Shown here piece after piece: positions 23,262 through 35,524 of a DNA stretch of 64,000 bases (position 1 is its first letter; every line of letters begins with the position of its first letter). Made by a program: the position numbers and the translations under genes. Source of the stretch: Phascolarctos cinereus (Eukaryota; Chordata; Mammalia; Diprotodontia; Phascolarctidae); the NCBI RefSeq assembly GCF_002099425.1, contig NW_018344106.1, positions 1,091,001 through 1,155,000 on the forward strand, read 5' to 3'. The notes under the pieces were generated by a model that had not been told where the DNA came from, ran no database searches, and worked only from the letters and a program-made list of their open reading frames with translations.

Positions 23262-23530
23262 CCCCCCCCCGCGTAAGGGGGGTCCGAGGTTGTTAGCCCC
23301 CAGCACCCCCTCCCTTATAAGGGGGTCCAGGGTTGTCCCCTCCCCCTGAGCCTCCTCCCTTATAAGAGAAGGTATCTAAGGTTGTTACCACACCCAGAGC
23401 CCCCTCCCTTGTAAGGGGGGGTTTCCAGGTCATCACCCCCTCCCCACCTTCTCTATATTGGGTTCCCTGCCCCGCCCCACCCCACCCCGCCCGAGCCCCT
23501 TCCTCTATAAGGGCTAGCTCCCAGGTCTTA
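23262..23530. repeat. GC-rich minisatellite, about 55-60 bp unit, about 5 copies
   Basis: Units run 'ccccctcccttataaggggg', then 'tccagggttgt', then a C-rich spacer. Copies are seen around 23270, 23311, 23355, 23400 and 23500. The 23311 copy contains CCTTATAAGG (23313-23322), which fits the SRF CArG consensus. It lies in the CTNS 5' region about 700 bases from the CTNS/SHPK promoter. Confidence 0.75.
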
Positions 23531-23651
23531 AGAACCATCAGGGGAATGGGGTGGAGTGAGCTGGGCTGGAGGGTTCTTGGGCTGCAGCTGCGTTCCAAGT
23601 ACCGCTGGGCCGGTGAGGAGCAAACTTCTGGAGGCTAGAGATGGAGCCCGA

Positions 23652-23951
23652 GGCCCGCCTGCCCCTCTCCCCCACCGCACTCAGGCGCCGGTGCCCCCCG
23701 CCAGGCTAGACGCCGGCCCGACGCCAGGCACTCCATCCCCTCTCCCTCTCCCTCCTGCCTCCGGAGCCCCGCCAGGCTGGAGCTCCGGCAGTCGTCCAGA
23801 GGGGCCTCGCGGGGCCCGCCTGTCCCCCTCCCCCATCGCACTCAGGCTCCGGTGCCCCCGATAGGCTAGACGCCAGCCCGACGCCAGGCACTCCATCCCC
23901 TCTCCCTCCCGCCCTGGAGCTCCGTCCGGCGGTCCGAAGGGGCCTCGCGGG
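23652..23951. repeat. Tandem duplication of about 160/139 bp beside the CTNS/SHPK promoter
   Basis: Unit A is 23652-23812 and unit B 23813-23951. Both hold 'caccgcactcagg'/'catcgcactcagg', a 'ggctagacgcc' block, the 19-base identity 'cgacgccaggcactccatc' and the ending 'ggggcctcgcgggg'. Unit B is shorter by loss of part of the middle. It lies just inside CTNS intron 1. Confidence 0.85.
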
Positions 23952-23979
23952 GCCGGAGCCGCAGGCTGCATCCACTCAC

Positions 23980-24050
23980 CCAGCAACTAAGCGAGGTAGA
24001 GAAACGAACGGCCCGTGACCAGGGCAGGAAGGTCTAGCTCAGCTGCCCCG
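23980..24050 (-). other. CTNS: CTNS non-coding first exon (probable)
   Basis: On the minus strand, sequence ending CTTAGTTGCTGG is followed by donor GTGAGT at 23979-23974, within CpG-rich DNA at the position expected for CTNS exon 1, head to head with SHPK. The 5' end is inferred. Confidence 0.5.
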
Positions 24051-24279
24051 CGGCTACTTGGGGGGCCGCCTTGGCCTGACGTGAAGGCCCGGCCCCGCCC
24101 CGCGGCCGGCCAGCCAATGGGAGGAGAGAAGCACCGCAGCGCCCCGCCCCGTCCCCACGCCCCCGACGCAGGGGCGGGCCGGAAGCGGCGGATCCTGCCC
24201 CCTGTGGGGCAGTCTGCGCCTCCGCCGCCCGTCATCGGCCTGTCTGCGCCTGCGCCGGCTTTTCCGCCCGCTTGGTACC
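23980..24279. promoter_or_regulatory. Divergent CpG-rich promoter of CTNS and SHPK
   Basis: CpG-dense, TATA-less stretch between the CTNS donor and the SHPK start. It contains TGACGTGA at 24077-24084 (CRE-like), GC boxes near 24092-24101, a CCAAT box at 24114-24118 and TGCGCCTGCGC at 24244-24254 (NRF1-like). CTNS and SHPK are also divergent neighbours in human. Factor binding is inferred. Confidence 0.7.
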
Positions 24280-27200
24280 ATGGCGGCTGCGGGCGGCGAC
24301 GGCCGAGACGGCTTCGTGCTGGGCCTCGACCTGGGCACCTCGTCCGTGAAGGCGGTCCTGCTGCAGGCCGGACCCCATGGCAGGCCCCTGGTTCCCACGG
24401 CCAGCGCCAGCCGGGCCACGCGAGCCGACGTGTCCCCGAGCGGGGAGGCCGGGCCACGGGTGAGCGGATGCCCCTCCCCCTCTGTCCTGCTCCCGTCCCC
24501 CTCCCCCTCCCCCCCTGCGAGGCCTGGTCTCTCTGGGCCCCTGGGGGCGGGGCCTCTCGAGCCTTCCCTCTCTGTGCCTCCTCTTGCCCCAGTCACCGCC
24601 CAGCTCCAAATCCAAGTCGGCCGGGCTGACCCGAAGGAATGTCTGAGCACTTGCAGAGGACCCACGTCCTGTGGGGAAGGGCCCCCGGGGATTTCAGGGA
24701 AGGAAGGTGGGGTAGGCGTCGAGCACAGCCGAGGCAAAGGCCCAGAGGTGGGAGATGGAGGGTCACTTCACTGCCCTGCCTGACCCATCCTCAGAGGCCA
24801 GGCCTCCTCTGTCCCAGCTTTGTTTGCTTCTGCAGTTTCTGCTCTGGTTTTGGGCTCCAGGGGGGATCCCATCTCTGCTGCTGCTGCTGCTGCTGCGCCC
24901 AGGACCCAGGTCCTGGAGGGGAGATTTTCTTTGCCCATGTTCTCCCAGGTGCATGCTTGCTACTGCGTCTGGCAGGTGAGCTGGCCAGACCCTCCTCTGG
25001 GGGCTCACAGCCTTGCAAGGGAGTGAGTGAGAGGCACAGAGGGCCCTGGGGCTCACATGCCTGGAAATGTGGCGCATGAAACACATGGAGCTACCAGGGA
25101 AACCTGGGGGGAGAGTGAGCCCCAGGCAAGAGCCTCTGCCCCCATTGAGGGTCCAGAGAAGCCCCCTCAGGAGGGGGGCCAGAGCGCTGGGCCCTTGGAA
25201 GTCGACCAGGGACGTGAGCCTGTGCCCGCGCTGTGCCAAGGGCCAGGAGATGCCCCAGAGGAGCTCCTGGTCTGATTGCCCAGACTTTGGCCTGCTAGCT
25301 GGTAACTTCTTGGTGAGGGTCAGTGACTGGCTGGCATGCGTCAAGGGGAAGGACTCCAGTCTGGCAGGGGTGGCCCCTGTCCCCAGCACCATCCTGGGGC
25401 CTGGAGGAGGTTGTTGTCAAAAGAGTCAGGGTGGGGGACGAGCTTGTGTTGGGGGGTGCAGAGGAGACAGGTGGGAGCAGAGTTAAGATCACACAGTGGC
25501 CGACAAAGCAGATGCTCCTGGCGCAGCTGTGGACGTTTGGCCATGCCAGCAGGTGGATGGTGTGAGGCACCGGCAGGATCTGGGACGCCCAAGAGATGGG
25601 AGAAGGGTTTGATGTCATCTCCCACCGAGGCAGATGTGCTGGAGTCTCCCTGGAGAGAGGATCTTCACAGGTCCTGCCCCTTTAGCCTGCCTGATAACCA
25701 GCCATGAAAGCTCTGGGGGCTTGGATGGTCCCCAAGATCTGGTTGGGCTTCTCGTTTAGAAAGTAGTATTCATTAGGTACTCGAAAGCACAGATGTGTGC
25801 ACGCGATTGAAACGAAGGTAAACCAAGGCACAAAGTTCCAAGCACAGTCATTGCTGATGCCAGGGGTGTCTCGACTCGACGTGTTCAGCCAGAGACCATG
25901 AGATGGGGCTTCCTGGCCTTCGTGTGGTTTGGGGAGCACAGGAGAGCAGAGAACAGGTCGTGTCACTGATGGAAAACAAGGGGACTGGCCCGAGGTCTGG
26001 GATGCGGGGCTAGCTTGAGGGAAGCCGATGGGCGGTGCTGGGCATTGGTGAAGGACTAACGGCCGGCACCCTGCAGGCCTCCCTTCAGTGTGCGCGGGTG
26101 GCGAGATGTGGAGAGACTACGTACTGCTTTGAGGTGGCTCGTGGGGCACCTGGACCGGCCATCACTGAATACCTGAGTCAGATGTAACATCACTTTTGGT
26201 TTCCTCACGTCCTGAACTGAGAGGGGAAAGGGGCCTTTCCAGACGAGGAGACAGGCTCAGAGAGGGCCACCGGCCAACGAGGGAGCCGTGAGGCACTGTG
26301 ACCCTTGCTGTGGAGTCAGGAGAGCTCAGCGTCCATCGTGTGTGGCTCAGTGGGCTCGATTTTCTCCGAGGGAGTGCTTTCTCAGGGCCGGGCCATGTGG
26401 GAGGCAGAGTCCCTGTTCGTGAGAAGCACTGTTCTCTGGGAGAGACCCTGAAGAATTGGAACTCCCAGCCCAGAGGAACCAGCGGAAGAATGAGAAGATG
26501 CAGTGGCCGGCTGTCCACACTCTTGGCCCAGTGTAGGTGCTTCATCGCGCCCGGAAGAGCCTGGAGCAGGCAAGTGAGTCACGTAAGCTGGAGGCGGAGA
26601 AAGGAGGAGCACCAGGGCCAGGAGGCGGCGGGCCTTCCCCCTCCCCCACAGGTGCTGCCAGGCCAGCCACGTGCCGTGTTCCCATGAGGATTGCAGTGGA
26701 GATGGGTGACTGCGCTCTCCGCCTTCCACCCCATTCCTGGGAGACGATGCCCTGGGTTTGCAGTGGAGGGGCTGCTTGGAGGGGAGGTCTCTGGTGGAGT
26801 GCCCCAGGGCTCTGTGCTTTTGTCTATGACCAGCCAGTCCAGGCCCAAAAGCCCAAGAAGCCTCTACTTCCACTTGGTGACCTCGTCAGCTCCGGGGCTT
26901 ACTGAATCTCCCCTGGCTGACCCCCAGTCTGGCCTCTCCCTGAGTGAATGAACAAAGCATTCAGTAAGCACTTGTTGTGTGCATGGTTTCTACGAGAAGC
27001 CTCTCTGGATCCCCACTGAGTGGTTCCCCCCCCCCAGGTTCCCCATCCTTTGCCCTAGATACATCTGGGGGCATGGTCATTGGCGTGCACCTGGTGGGCA
27101 GGGACCTTTGTTTCTGACATTGCCCTGCCCCTTGGCATAGGGCCAGGCGTGTAGTAGGTGCTTTTGAAATGCTTGACATTCCAAGTTCTCTGGGGGTCCC

Positions 27201-30200
27201 ACGCTGTCCCTCGTAGAGGTGACCTCGTGAAAAGAGCAGAGGGGGGAGAAGGGAGAGACTGCCTCAGGGCTGCTTGGTTCTTAGCATATGCCCTCCATTT
27301 TCCTTGTTTTCTGGGTCCCTGAGACCCTGCCTTCTGCCCAATTCACACACACCCCCCTGGAGCGGGAGCTGCGTGAGAGTCAGAGAAACTGGGCCTCCTT
27401 CCCGTCCCAGGCTCTCTGCTCGGGAGGTGCCATCCTGCTAGAGAGAGAGTGTGTGTGTGCCCATGTGTGTGTGCTCAGGCGTGTGCCCATGTGTGTCTGT
27501 GCTTACGCACATGCCTGTGTCTGTGCTCATGTATGTACCTGTGTCTTTGTGCTCACACACGTACCTGCATCTGCCACGTGGGTCTGTGCTCACGCGTGAG
27601 CCTGTGCGTGCCCACGTGTGCCGTACTCACGTGTACACCTCGGAGTCTCTCCTGGATCTGGGCACCGCTGCTCTGTGTTGGGTTCGAGGACCGCCGAGCT
27701 GAGCCCCTTGTGCGGGGCCTTTTGGTGATTCGTGGCTCGGTCCCGGTATCTCCAGGGCCAGGAACAGGACGTGCACAGAATCCTGCAGGCTCTGAGTGAA
27801 TGTCTCAGGGCTCTCCCCATGTGGCAGCTGCAGAGTGTCCGTGGCATCGGCGTGTCGGGACAGATGCATGGGGTCATGTTTTGGAAAAGCCACCAAGGTA
27901 ATTGATCTGTCGCCCCAGGGGGAAGGGCCCTTGTTCCAGCGCTGAGAAATTCCGTGGCAGCCCCCCTGAAAAGGGCAGGGGGCAGAGGCCAGTCTGGGTC
28001 CTGGGTCAGTTGCTGCTTGGTGCCTCCCTCAAGGGCATCTGATTCAAAGCTAGGTCACAGCTTGGGCGGTTGGGGGGGAGGACGGGACAGGGAAGCAAGC
28101 CCTGGCCTTGAGGCCGGGGCAGCCTTCGACCCCGGTAACTGTAAGTCACATCCCCTCTCTGCCTCAGTTTCATCTTCTTCCGGGGGAGTCTTGGTCACTC
28201 CTCCCAGGGCCAAGGTCGGCACTGCAGGAGCTGTGATATGGCGACTGAGTCATGAGGCAGGCCTCCAGCGCTTCTGCTCAAAGACCCCTGGGCCGGTGAT
28301 CAGGGAGGGGTTCAGGCAGCTTTGCCTATGGGGCCGGCTGTGCCAAGCCTCTCTGCACGCTGGGCCCCTCCCCCTGGGTTCTCTTGGGACGGAGCTGGGG
28401 CGTTGCAGGGTCGGGACCTTTGGGCCTGGTTCCAGACCCTGACACGTGCATCCCCAGGCTGCCCACCTGACCGTCAGGCCTCTGCCTGTGGCCATGGTCC
28501 CTCCCAGGACCTCTGGCTGCCCTTGCTCAGGCATCCTGCCTCCTCCCTCTAGGTGTTAGCCCTGAGGAGGCCCTTTTCACCCTCCCCCACTCTATGTAGT
28601 CTGCAGCCACGAGCATTGATTATGCACGTACTGTGTACCAGGTACTGTGCTGGGTACCTGCCCAGCCTCCCAACAGCACTCTTACCCCATTTGGCAGTTG
28701 AGGAAACAGGCTGAGAGCAAGGAAGAGATCAGCCCAGGTTCCCACCGCTGGGGCCCCGTCTGGTGTCTGAGACCTGACGTGAGGCCCAGTCCTCTGGCCA
28801 TCGTCCCGACAGCAGCGACGTCCTCAACCAGGCAGCTCTGAGGGCAACGTTAGGAGGTGGGACGGGGGTGTGGCCCGTGTCATATCAGGCCTTGAGTGTC
28901 CGGGGACGTGGCTCCTTTCAGCTTGCTCCTGGACGGAGAATGGCCCCCATGGCATCTTTGAGCCGCAGCAGGTCAGCCGTCTCATTACCTGGCAGGATGG
29001 CCGCTGTACCAACAGCTTCCTGGAGTCCCTCCCGCAGCCCGAGTCCCACCTCAGTGTGGCGACGGGTTTTGGCTCTGCCACCATCTACTGGCTTTCGCGC
29101 CACAGGTAGGTCCCAAGGCCCCAGAGCGGAACTTCCTCGCCACCGGGGGCCGAGGCCAAAGAGCTTCCTCATCTCTGGAAGGATTTTCTTTTCCCTTCAT
29201 CTCCTCACCCCCCTGTCGGGGTGTCCTGCTGTGGCCCCAAGGGCAGAGAGGCAAGGCTCATTTTCCACTGCCCTTTGCCTTGCGCTGCTTTCCCAGCATC
29301 AGCTCTCAGGACCTCTGTCCGCACCCTGCAAGCATGGGTCAGAGCTCAGGAAGCCCTGCCACGTTGGCCCTGGCGGCAGTGTCCAGTGACTGACCCCATA
29401 GAGCAGCGATTGGGGGGTGCTGGCTCCGATTCAGACCCCTGGGTGGCAGGCCATGTGGTTTTTGTTTTTGCCAACAGCCCCGAGTTCCTGAAGCCATATA
29501 GTGCAGCAGGCACCATACAAGACTATGTGGTGGCCATGCTGTGTGGCCTGCAGAGACCCCTCATGTCTGATCACAACGCAGCCAGCTGGGGATACTTCAA
29601 CACTGACAGCCGAAGCTGGAATTCCCGCATGTGAGTCTCTGGCACCCCTTGGAGTCTGCTGCCGAGGGTGTGGATAGCAGGCCACCTGGGAAAGGGGAGG
29701 CTGTGGCTACCCTTCTACCCCGAGTGCTCGGCTGGCTGGCCCCTGTTCTCACGGCAGGCTTCGGGTCTCTGACGCCCTGGTGCCATCTTGGCTTTATTCT
29801 TGCCCATCTCCCGTGATGGGTTCCTGGAGACCCCCTGCTCCCCTCCCTGCAGTCGGGCCTGCAAAAGCTCCCCTTGGGGTTGGCGGAGGTCCAGGTGCAG
29901 CTTCTAGGTCCCCTAAGCCCGTTTTGCTTTAGGGGAGATGGTGGCCCAGGCAGCAGTGGGGATGCCGCCTTGTTTTACAGTTTAGAAGAGTCTGGCTTTC
30001 CCACCCACCTGCTCCCAGATGTGGCTGAGGCCGGTACCATAGCAGGGTGGAGCGCCCACCAGTGGTTCGGCATCCCCCAGGGGACTAGAGTCGGTGTGGC
30101 CCTGGGGGACCTTCAGTGTTCTGTGTATTCCTGTATGTCCCGGAGCACAGACGCAGGTGAGAGCGGGCAGGGCTGCCGGTGGTGCCATCCGCTCATTTGG

Positions 30201-32991
30201 CAACGGATGTGCCATCCTCTGGTGTGTGTCTGTCAGCCAGACCAGACCTCCCTTGCTGATTCAGAATCAGGCGATTCCAAGAACTAGGCCATGAGATCCC
30301 CAGGGTGCCGGGCCTGCACTATGTGATTTAGACAGTGCTGGCGGGGGGGATTTTGATTCTGTGGGCCCTCCTGGGCCAGCCCGCTTGTGGGCGTTGGAAG
30401 TGGGCTTTCATTCACTTGTTTGACCCTAACCCACGCTTGGGTGGCATGTTAGACTCCTGCCTGGCCTCACATGTGAGCTGCTGCTCACATACTGGACATT
30501 GTCCAGCCTCCATCTAAAGAAAGCTGACCCTGCCCTTGCCCATAGCCGTGACTCATGCCCCACCCTGCCCGACGGAGTATGCGACTTAGCCCAGCAAGGC
30601 AAGGGAAGGTCAGCCCGTCAGTCCCCACCCGGCCCTGCCTTGGCCACCCAGGGTCATGGGCCAGGCCTAAGTTCATCTTCTTCTCTGGGTGTTCAGTTCT
30701 CAACATCAGCACCTCCGTGCAGCTGGCAGCCTCCATGCCTCCAGGGTTCAAGCCTGCAAAATGCCCTGATCCTTCAGCCCCGGTAGCTTACTTTCCCTAC
30801 TTCAACCGGACCTACCTGGGAGTCGCTGCGTCTCTCAATGGCGGCAACGTGCTGGCCACGTTTGTCACCATGCTGGCTCAGTGGATGGCGGATCTAGGTA
30901 AATCAGCCCCCAGGGGCAGAGGAGCATCAATTGAACGCATACTGTGTGCCAGGCCCTGGGCTTGGGCTAACGATACCAGGAAGGCAAAAGGCAGTCCCTA
31001 CCCTCAGGGAGCCCTTGTGCAGACAGGACAGATTGGAGAGAAGCAGTGAAAGGCCTGGGAAAGGCTTCTTGGAGAAGGTGAGACTTGAGCTGAGACTCAG
31101 CAGAAGCTAGGGAGGCCCAAAGACAGAGGGGAGGAGAGAAAGCATTCTAGGCAGGGGGCACTGTGGGTGCAGACACCCAGCATCTGGAGATGGAGGGTCT
31201 CATGCCAAGAACTGCCAGGAGGCCAGTTCCTGGCCCAAAGTACACAGTGGGGAGGGTGGTAAAGCCTTTTTATGGCTATGCAAAGTTCGCTTGCTTGACA
31301 TTTGCCAAATACCTATCGATCACCCACTGCATGCAGAGTACCTTGGTAGGGGCTGGTAGAGATAAAACATTTAGAGGAGTGTGACACAGAGATTTCGAAA
31401 GATGGAGAAATTGAGGCCGAAAGTGGTCACACTGGAGGGAATCCTGGGCCTCAGTCTCTGCTGCTCCGTGCCCCAAGTCCTGCTGGGCTTTCGAGGACGG
31501 GTGGTAGCCCGGCAGCTGGCCCAGGTGGAGGCAGATGCCTTCAAGTTAGAGAGGAGGCAGCCTGGGGGTGCAGGGGGTGGGATGCTTGACTTGAGAGGGC
31601 CTTGAATGTCAGGCAGAGCATTTGGGACAGCCCTGGGAGGTAGGTGTCATTCAGAAGGTGGTTTAAGATGGCAATGGGAAGGATCTTGTAGAGCGAGCAG
31701 AGAGGGGAGGCTGTGACGGAGGAGAAGGCAATGAGACGTGCAAGGGCTGCTGGGGGCTGGGAGAGGGGTGAGACCCAGAGTCCCGACGTGCCAGGCCCAG
31801 CAGCAGAGTTGAGGGAAAGATGGAGGCCTGGAGGTATGAGACCTTTGCGGGGGGGGGGGGCCAGGAGAGGACAGATAGACCCTTGGGGACTGGGGTGGGA
31901 GTGGTATCAGGAAGTCAAGGAGGACTGAGGAGGGCAGGCAGGAAGGCCTCTGGACTTGGTGAGCATGGTAGAAGCTGGCCAGGGGCTGGGCCTGAGTGAA
32001 CAGCACAGAGAAGTCCTCAGCAGAGAGGGTGGGGATGAGAATACCTGAGTGAAGGAAGAAGAAGGGGGGGGTCATGGGGCCATGGGGACTGAACATGGGG
32101 GTTGGGCTGGAGGCAGGAGTGAGGGCATCCTTCCAGCAAAGCAGGGGGTGCTGTCGTCTGCCATAAGGATGGTGGTGGAGAGCAGAACAGTGTGCTCTGG
32201 AGATCCTTGGAGAGAGCACAGCAGGCAAGCCTCTACTGCTCTGGGATACCCCTTTAGGGGGCTTTGCTGGGCAGGGGAGGGGGCTTCAGGGTGCCATGGA
32301 GACTTGTATCCCAGCATGGAGCCTGGCACACAATAGGTTTTTAGTTCATGTCTAAAAATGCTTCGCTGGGTTTGGGACGTGAGCAGCACAAATCTGCTTG
32401 GCTCCTGCAGGTGTCGGACCCCATGAGCCCGGCACTGTTTCTCACCACTGAGCTAAGGAGCCTCTGGGTGGGGGGGTACAATGGACTGTCCCCTCCCACT
32501 TGGGAAATGTGTGTTCTCACTGCATCAGGGAAAACACCCAAGGGCTGACTGGCTGCATTGACATTTTCTTTATTTTGATAGGATTGGACGTTTTGGAGAC
32601 TCTTATTTATTCCCAGATGATCCAGACAGCCCTGGCCCAGACAGACACCCCGCTCATCATTAATCCGACTCTTTTGGGAGAGAGACACCTTCCCGAGGAG
32701 CAGGCATCTGTGAGCAGCATCTCTCCGTCGAATCTGTCTCTTGGGCACGTGACCAGAGCTTTATGCCGTGGCATCGTTCAGAACATCCACGCCATGCTGC
32801 CATCTCAGCAGCTGAAAGCATGGGGTATAGAGCGGGTGATTGGTAGCGGCAGTGCCCTGTCCAGAAATGAGGTGCTAAGGCAAGAAGCGGAGAAGGCCTT
32901 CCCCCTCCCCTTCTCCTATGGCCAGGATGTGGATGCTGCAGCCGGTGCTGCCCTGGTGATGCTGCAGGAAAGCGCCCGGGGGGACAGCTGA
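24280..32991 (+). CDS. SHPK: Sedoheptulokinase, complete in seven exons
   Basis: FGGY-family sugar kinase that phosphorylates sedoheptulose to sedoheptulose 7-phosphate in the cytosol, feeding the pentose phosphate pathway; known to modulate macrophage activation. Exons: 24280-24459, 27756-27897, 28922-29105, 29478-29630, 29981-30156, 30697-30897, 32582-32991 (1446 nt, 481 residues plus stop; human 478). All phases agree. Motifs: N-terminal phosphate loop GLDLGTSSVKAVLL, the GVSGQMHGV segment, substrate-side TWQDGR, DYVVAMLCG and SDHNAASWGYFNT, then the C-domain signature AYFPYFNRTYLGVAASLNGGN and the nucleotide-side GSGSALSRNEV and GQDVDAAAGAALVML. The start lies in ACCATGG, a strong Kozak context. 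Intron 1 (3.3 kb) contains a (CTG)7 run at 24877-24897 and a GT-rich patch near 27449-27635. Intron 6 holds a dispersed repeat. Confidence 0.97.
27449..27635. repeat. GT/CA-rich imperfect tandem sequence
   Basis: Loose repetition of 'gtgtgcccatgtgtgt' and 'ctgtgctcacgcgtg' motifs with a period of about 25-30 bases. The Cys/Val-rich open frames here arise from the repetition. It ends about 120 bases before SHPK exon 2. Confidence 0.7.
28615..28740 (+). repeat. Old SINE/dispersed-repeat fragment
   Basis: 'cacgtactgtgtaccaggta' and 'catttggcagttgaggaaac' in SHPK intron 2. The remainder of that intron has no recognised element. Confidence 0.5.
30918..31270 (+). repeat. Dispersed repeat, 'tactgtgtgccaggcc' family
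   Basis: Long copy of the same family as at 3241 and 41289: 'gcatactgtgtgccaggccc', 'cagtccctaccctcaggga', 'aaaggcttcttggagaagg', 'agagaaagcattctaggcag'. A further fragment begins near 31300 and related purine-rich text runs to about 31990. All lie in SHPK intron 6, which has no other features. Confidence 0.7.
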
Positions 32992-34950
32992 AGGGCACCG
33001 GAGGCCTTGCTTTTTCTAATCATTCTTGATGGTATTTTGATTTCTTCACTTGGGTTTACGCTCTGTCCATCCATCCATAGGGGTGGACTGATCTCCAAGC
33101 AGGCCCCTGGGGAACCCAGACCCCCTGGAAGTAGTGGGGAAAAGGAGGATCCCAAGTCTGCCTCAGCATACAATCTAAAAGTGGCTCCTGGTTCAGAGCC
33201 ATCCTTCAAGAAGGAAAAGCTGAGCACAATCACTACCCTGTTGTCCCAACTTCCCGGGAGCACCCTCTTAATGATTCCCTAGTGGGCAAGGTGAGGGTGA
33301 ATGCATCATTCTTTAGTAGCTGACCTATCATTCTCTAGGAACTGGAAAAGTGTGTTGGTACCAAGAATTAGGGTCTGGCTTCTTATCTGCTCTCAAGCTT
33401 AAACCACCATCTTGGAAAAGGCCCAAAGACACAGCTGACTGGTCTGCCACCATCAGCAGGGTGGCATAGATAGACTGAATGCCTTTCCTGGAACATGGAC
33501 AAGTTTGAGTCAGTTTATCATAGATGGTTGCTTGGGCACCTTTGGGCTCCTAAACACGCTGACAGGAGAGCTGGCCAGGGTCTGGGAGGGGATCTGTGGC
33601 CCTATGGTGTGGTTTTCCAGACCCAAAGAGAGTCAGCTAGCTAAGCTGCTGCACTGTGCTGTGCCACAAGACCAGGCTTTTAACAGGCTGTGAAAGGCAA
33701 GTGTATGGAATACAGTGTCAGCATTAGCGCCCTTGCTGGCTCTAGGGCTCCCAGGGGGTGCTGTCGGAGTGCCTGACCACGACAGTAGCACTGCCGTTCC
33801 CGGGGTTCTTTGTGTTGTTGGATATCTGGGAGGGCCCAGTCACCAGCCATCGATGAGTCTTATTCATCGAGCTCTGTGGAGGCCAGAGGTGGCCCGCGGC
33901 CCTTTTGTGGGGTGGCAGTCCTTCAGTGCCTGACGCCTGTAGACACCTGTTGCTCTACTTTGCAGAATAACGGTGATAAAATCAAGCATAAGGATCTGGA
34001 TACCCAAGTGTTTTCAATCTTCAACTAATTAATAGGGAAGCTGCTTGAAAGGCTTCCTAAGGCACTGCTCAGACCCTGCCTGAAGGTGATACTCATCCTG
34101 AACACCCAGTACCCCAAGACACACCAGTCAGCCAGAGGGTGGCTAGAATGCCGTGAGGCTGGAAATCATGGCGGCTGAGGAAGAGCTGAAGCAAGTGGGG
34201 CCATTTGGCCCGAAGAAGAGACTTGGAGTTGACATGATGGTTGCCCGCACTGGCTTTGCCTTGCTTGGGGCAGAGGAGCAGTGGAGTGGAGGGCTTGGCT
34301 TGAGTGGAAGGGCCTGGCTGCCCTCCAGGGTCCCCAGCAGCTTGCTGCTAATTGAACTTGATTTTAACGGTCAGGACCAATGCTTTCAACATTGAATGCT
34401 GAGATTTGGAGTATGAGCAGAATCAAAGTGTTACTTGGCCCTCATTGCAGGGCTTGGCACGTAAATGCTTCTTGATTGTTTTATGAACCTCTTTTTATAA
34501 AATGGATTTGATTCCTATGGAATAATTGTCATAATGTTTTGTATTAATTAAAGGGCAAGGCTCTAGAAACTCGTGAAACGTATGGGTGTCTTTGTTGAAA
34601 GTCCCCACTTGTATCGGGAAGGCCCCTGTTCTTGGATGGACGTGGAGAGGTGGTCATCCTGAGCTCCAGTCCTGTGTCACCAGCAGCATGCTGGCCGTCT
34701 CCATCTGGCTTTTCACTGACCAGTTCGGGCTGGCTTTCTTCACAACCCTGTTTGCTGTAGGAAAAGTGTATGAAATTCGGAGCCCTTTGCGAAGCTTCCC
34801 AGCTGGTTAATGCCTGAGCTAGATGCCACAATACGGGGCATGAACACAATGAATCACTGAACTCTTGCCTAGAGATTTCCGGTTAGGGTGTGTGTTCAAA
34901 ATACCAAACATAACAACTTCTTGTGCAGAATAAAAAGCAATTCATCTTGT
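32992..34950 (+). other. SHPK: SHPK 3' untranslated region, AATAAA at 34929-34934
   Basis: About 1.9 kb without genes after the SHPK stop. The first canonical AATAAA on the sense strand is at 34929. An ATTAAA at about 34548 could give a shorter form. The extent is inferred. Confidence 0.5.
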
Positions 34951-34984
34951 GACTGAAAACAAAAGCCTGGCTCTTCACTGATTG

Positions 34985-35445
34985 TCCAGCACAGACCTGA
35001 CCAGCCCACTCCCCTGCTCCAGGACCTCCAGCATCGCCCTGGGATCAGATGATGATTCCTCTGTTGGGCGTTTAGGCTTTTTACAACTTGCTGGTGGCCT
35101 GTTTGTCCAGACAAGTTGTTCATTACTCCCTTTCAGATGCTCTGCCATCCAGACAAGTGGCTCACTTGCTATTGCGCCTCCTGATTCTGCCTTTGAGAAT
35201 CCCTCACTTCCTCCAAAGCTTGGCTCAAGGCCAGCCACAGAAAGCTTTTCTTGACTCCCCACCCTCGCCCCAAAGACCACCTTGGCTTGATTTTTTGTTT
35301 ACCTTACTCTATTTTGTGTCTTCTAATAGGGGTCCTTTTGTTACCCCTTGAGGGCAGGGTCAGTCTTTCACATCTATCTTTATACTGGCAGGGGGCTGGC
35401 ATTGAATAAGCTCTTGATAAATGCTTGCTGGTTGGTAGAATGAGA
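34985..35445 (+). repeat. L2 LINE, 3' end
   Basis: Contains the typical L2 3' sequence: 'ccccttgagggcagggtcag', then 'ctttatactggcagggggc' and the end 'aataagctcttgataaatg'. The upstream part, 'ctttgagaatccctcacttc' and 'aaagcttttcttgactcccc', also fits L2. Confidence 0.8.
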
Positions 35446-35524
35446 GGCAGTGTCCAGCAGGTGATGGAAAACTAGCCCAGGAGAGAGGTCAGGGCTAGAA
35501 ATCCGCATTTGGTTGAGAAGTTAT

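Noticed and set aside
23262-23530. CRISPR-like array
   Set aside because: Repeats are diverged, spacing is irregular and the context is a vertebrate intron; it is a minisatellite.
24054-24737. 227-codon minus-strand frame over the SHPK start
   Set aside because: CpG-rich DNA lacks stop codons on both strands; the Arg/Pro/Gly-rich translation is an artefact, and the plus strand carries the conserved SHPK exon.
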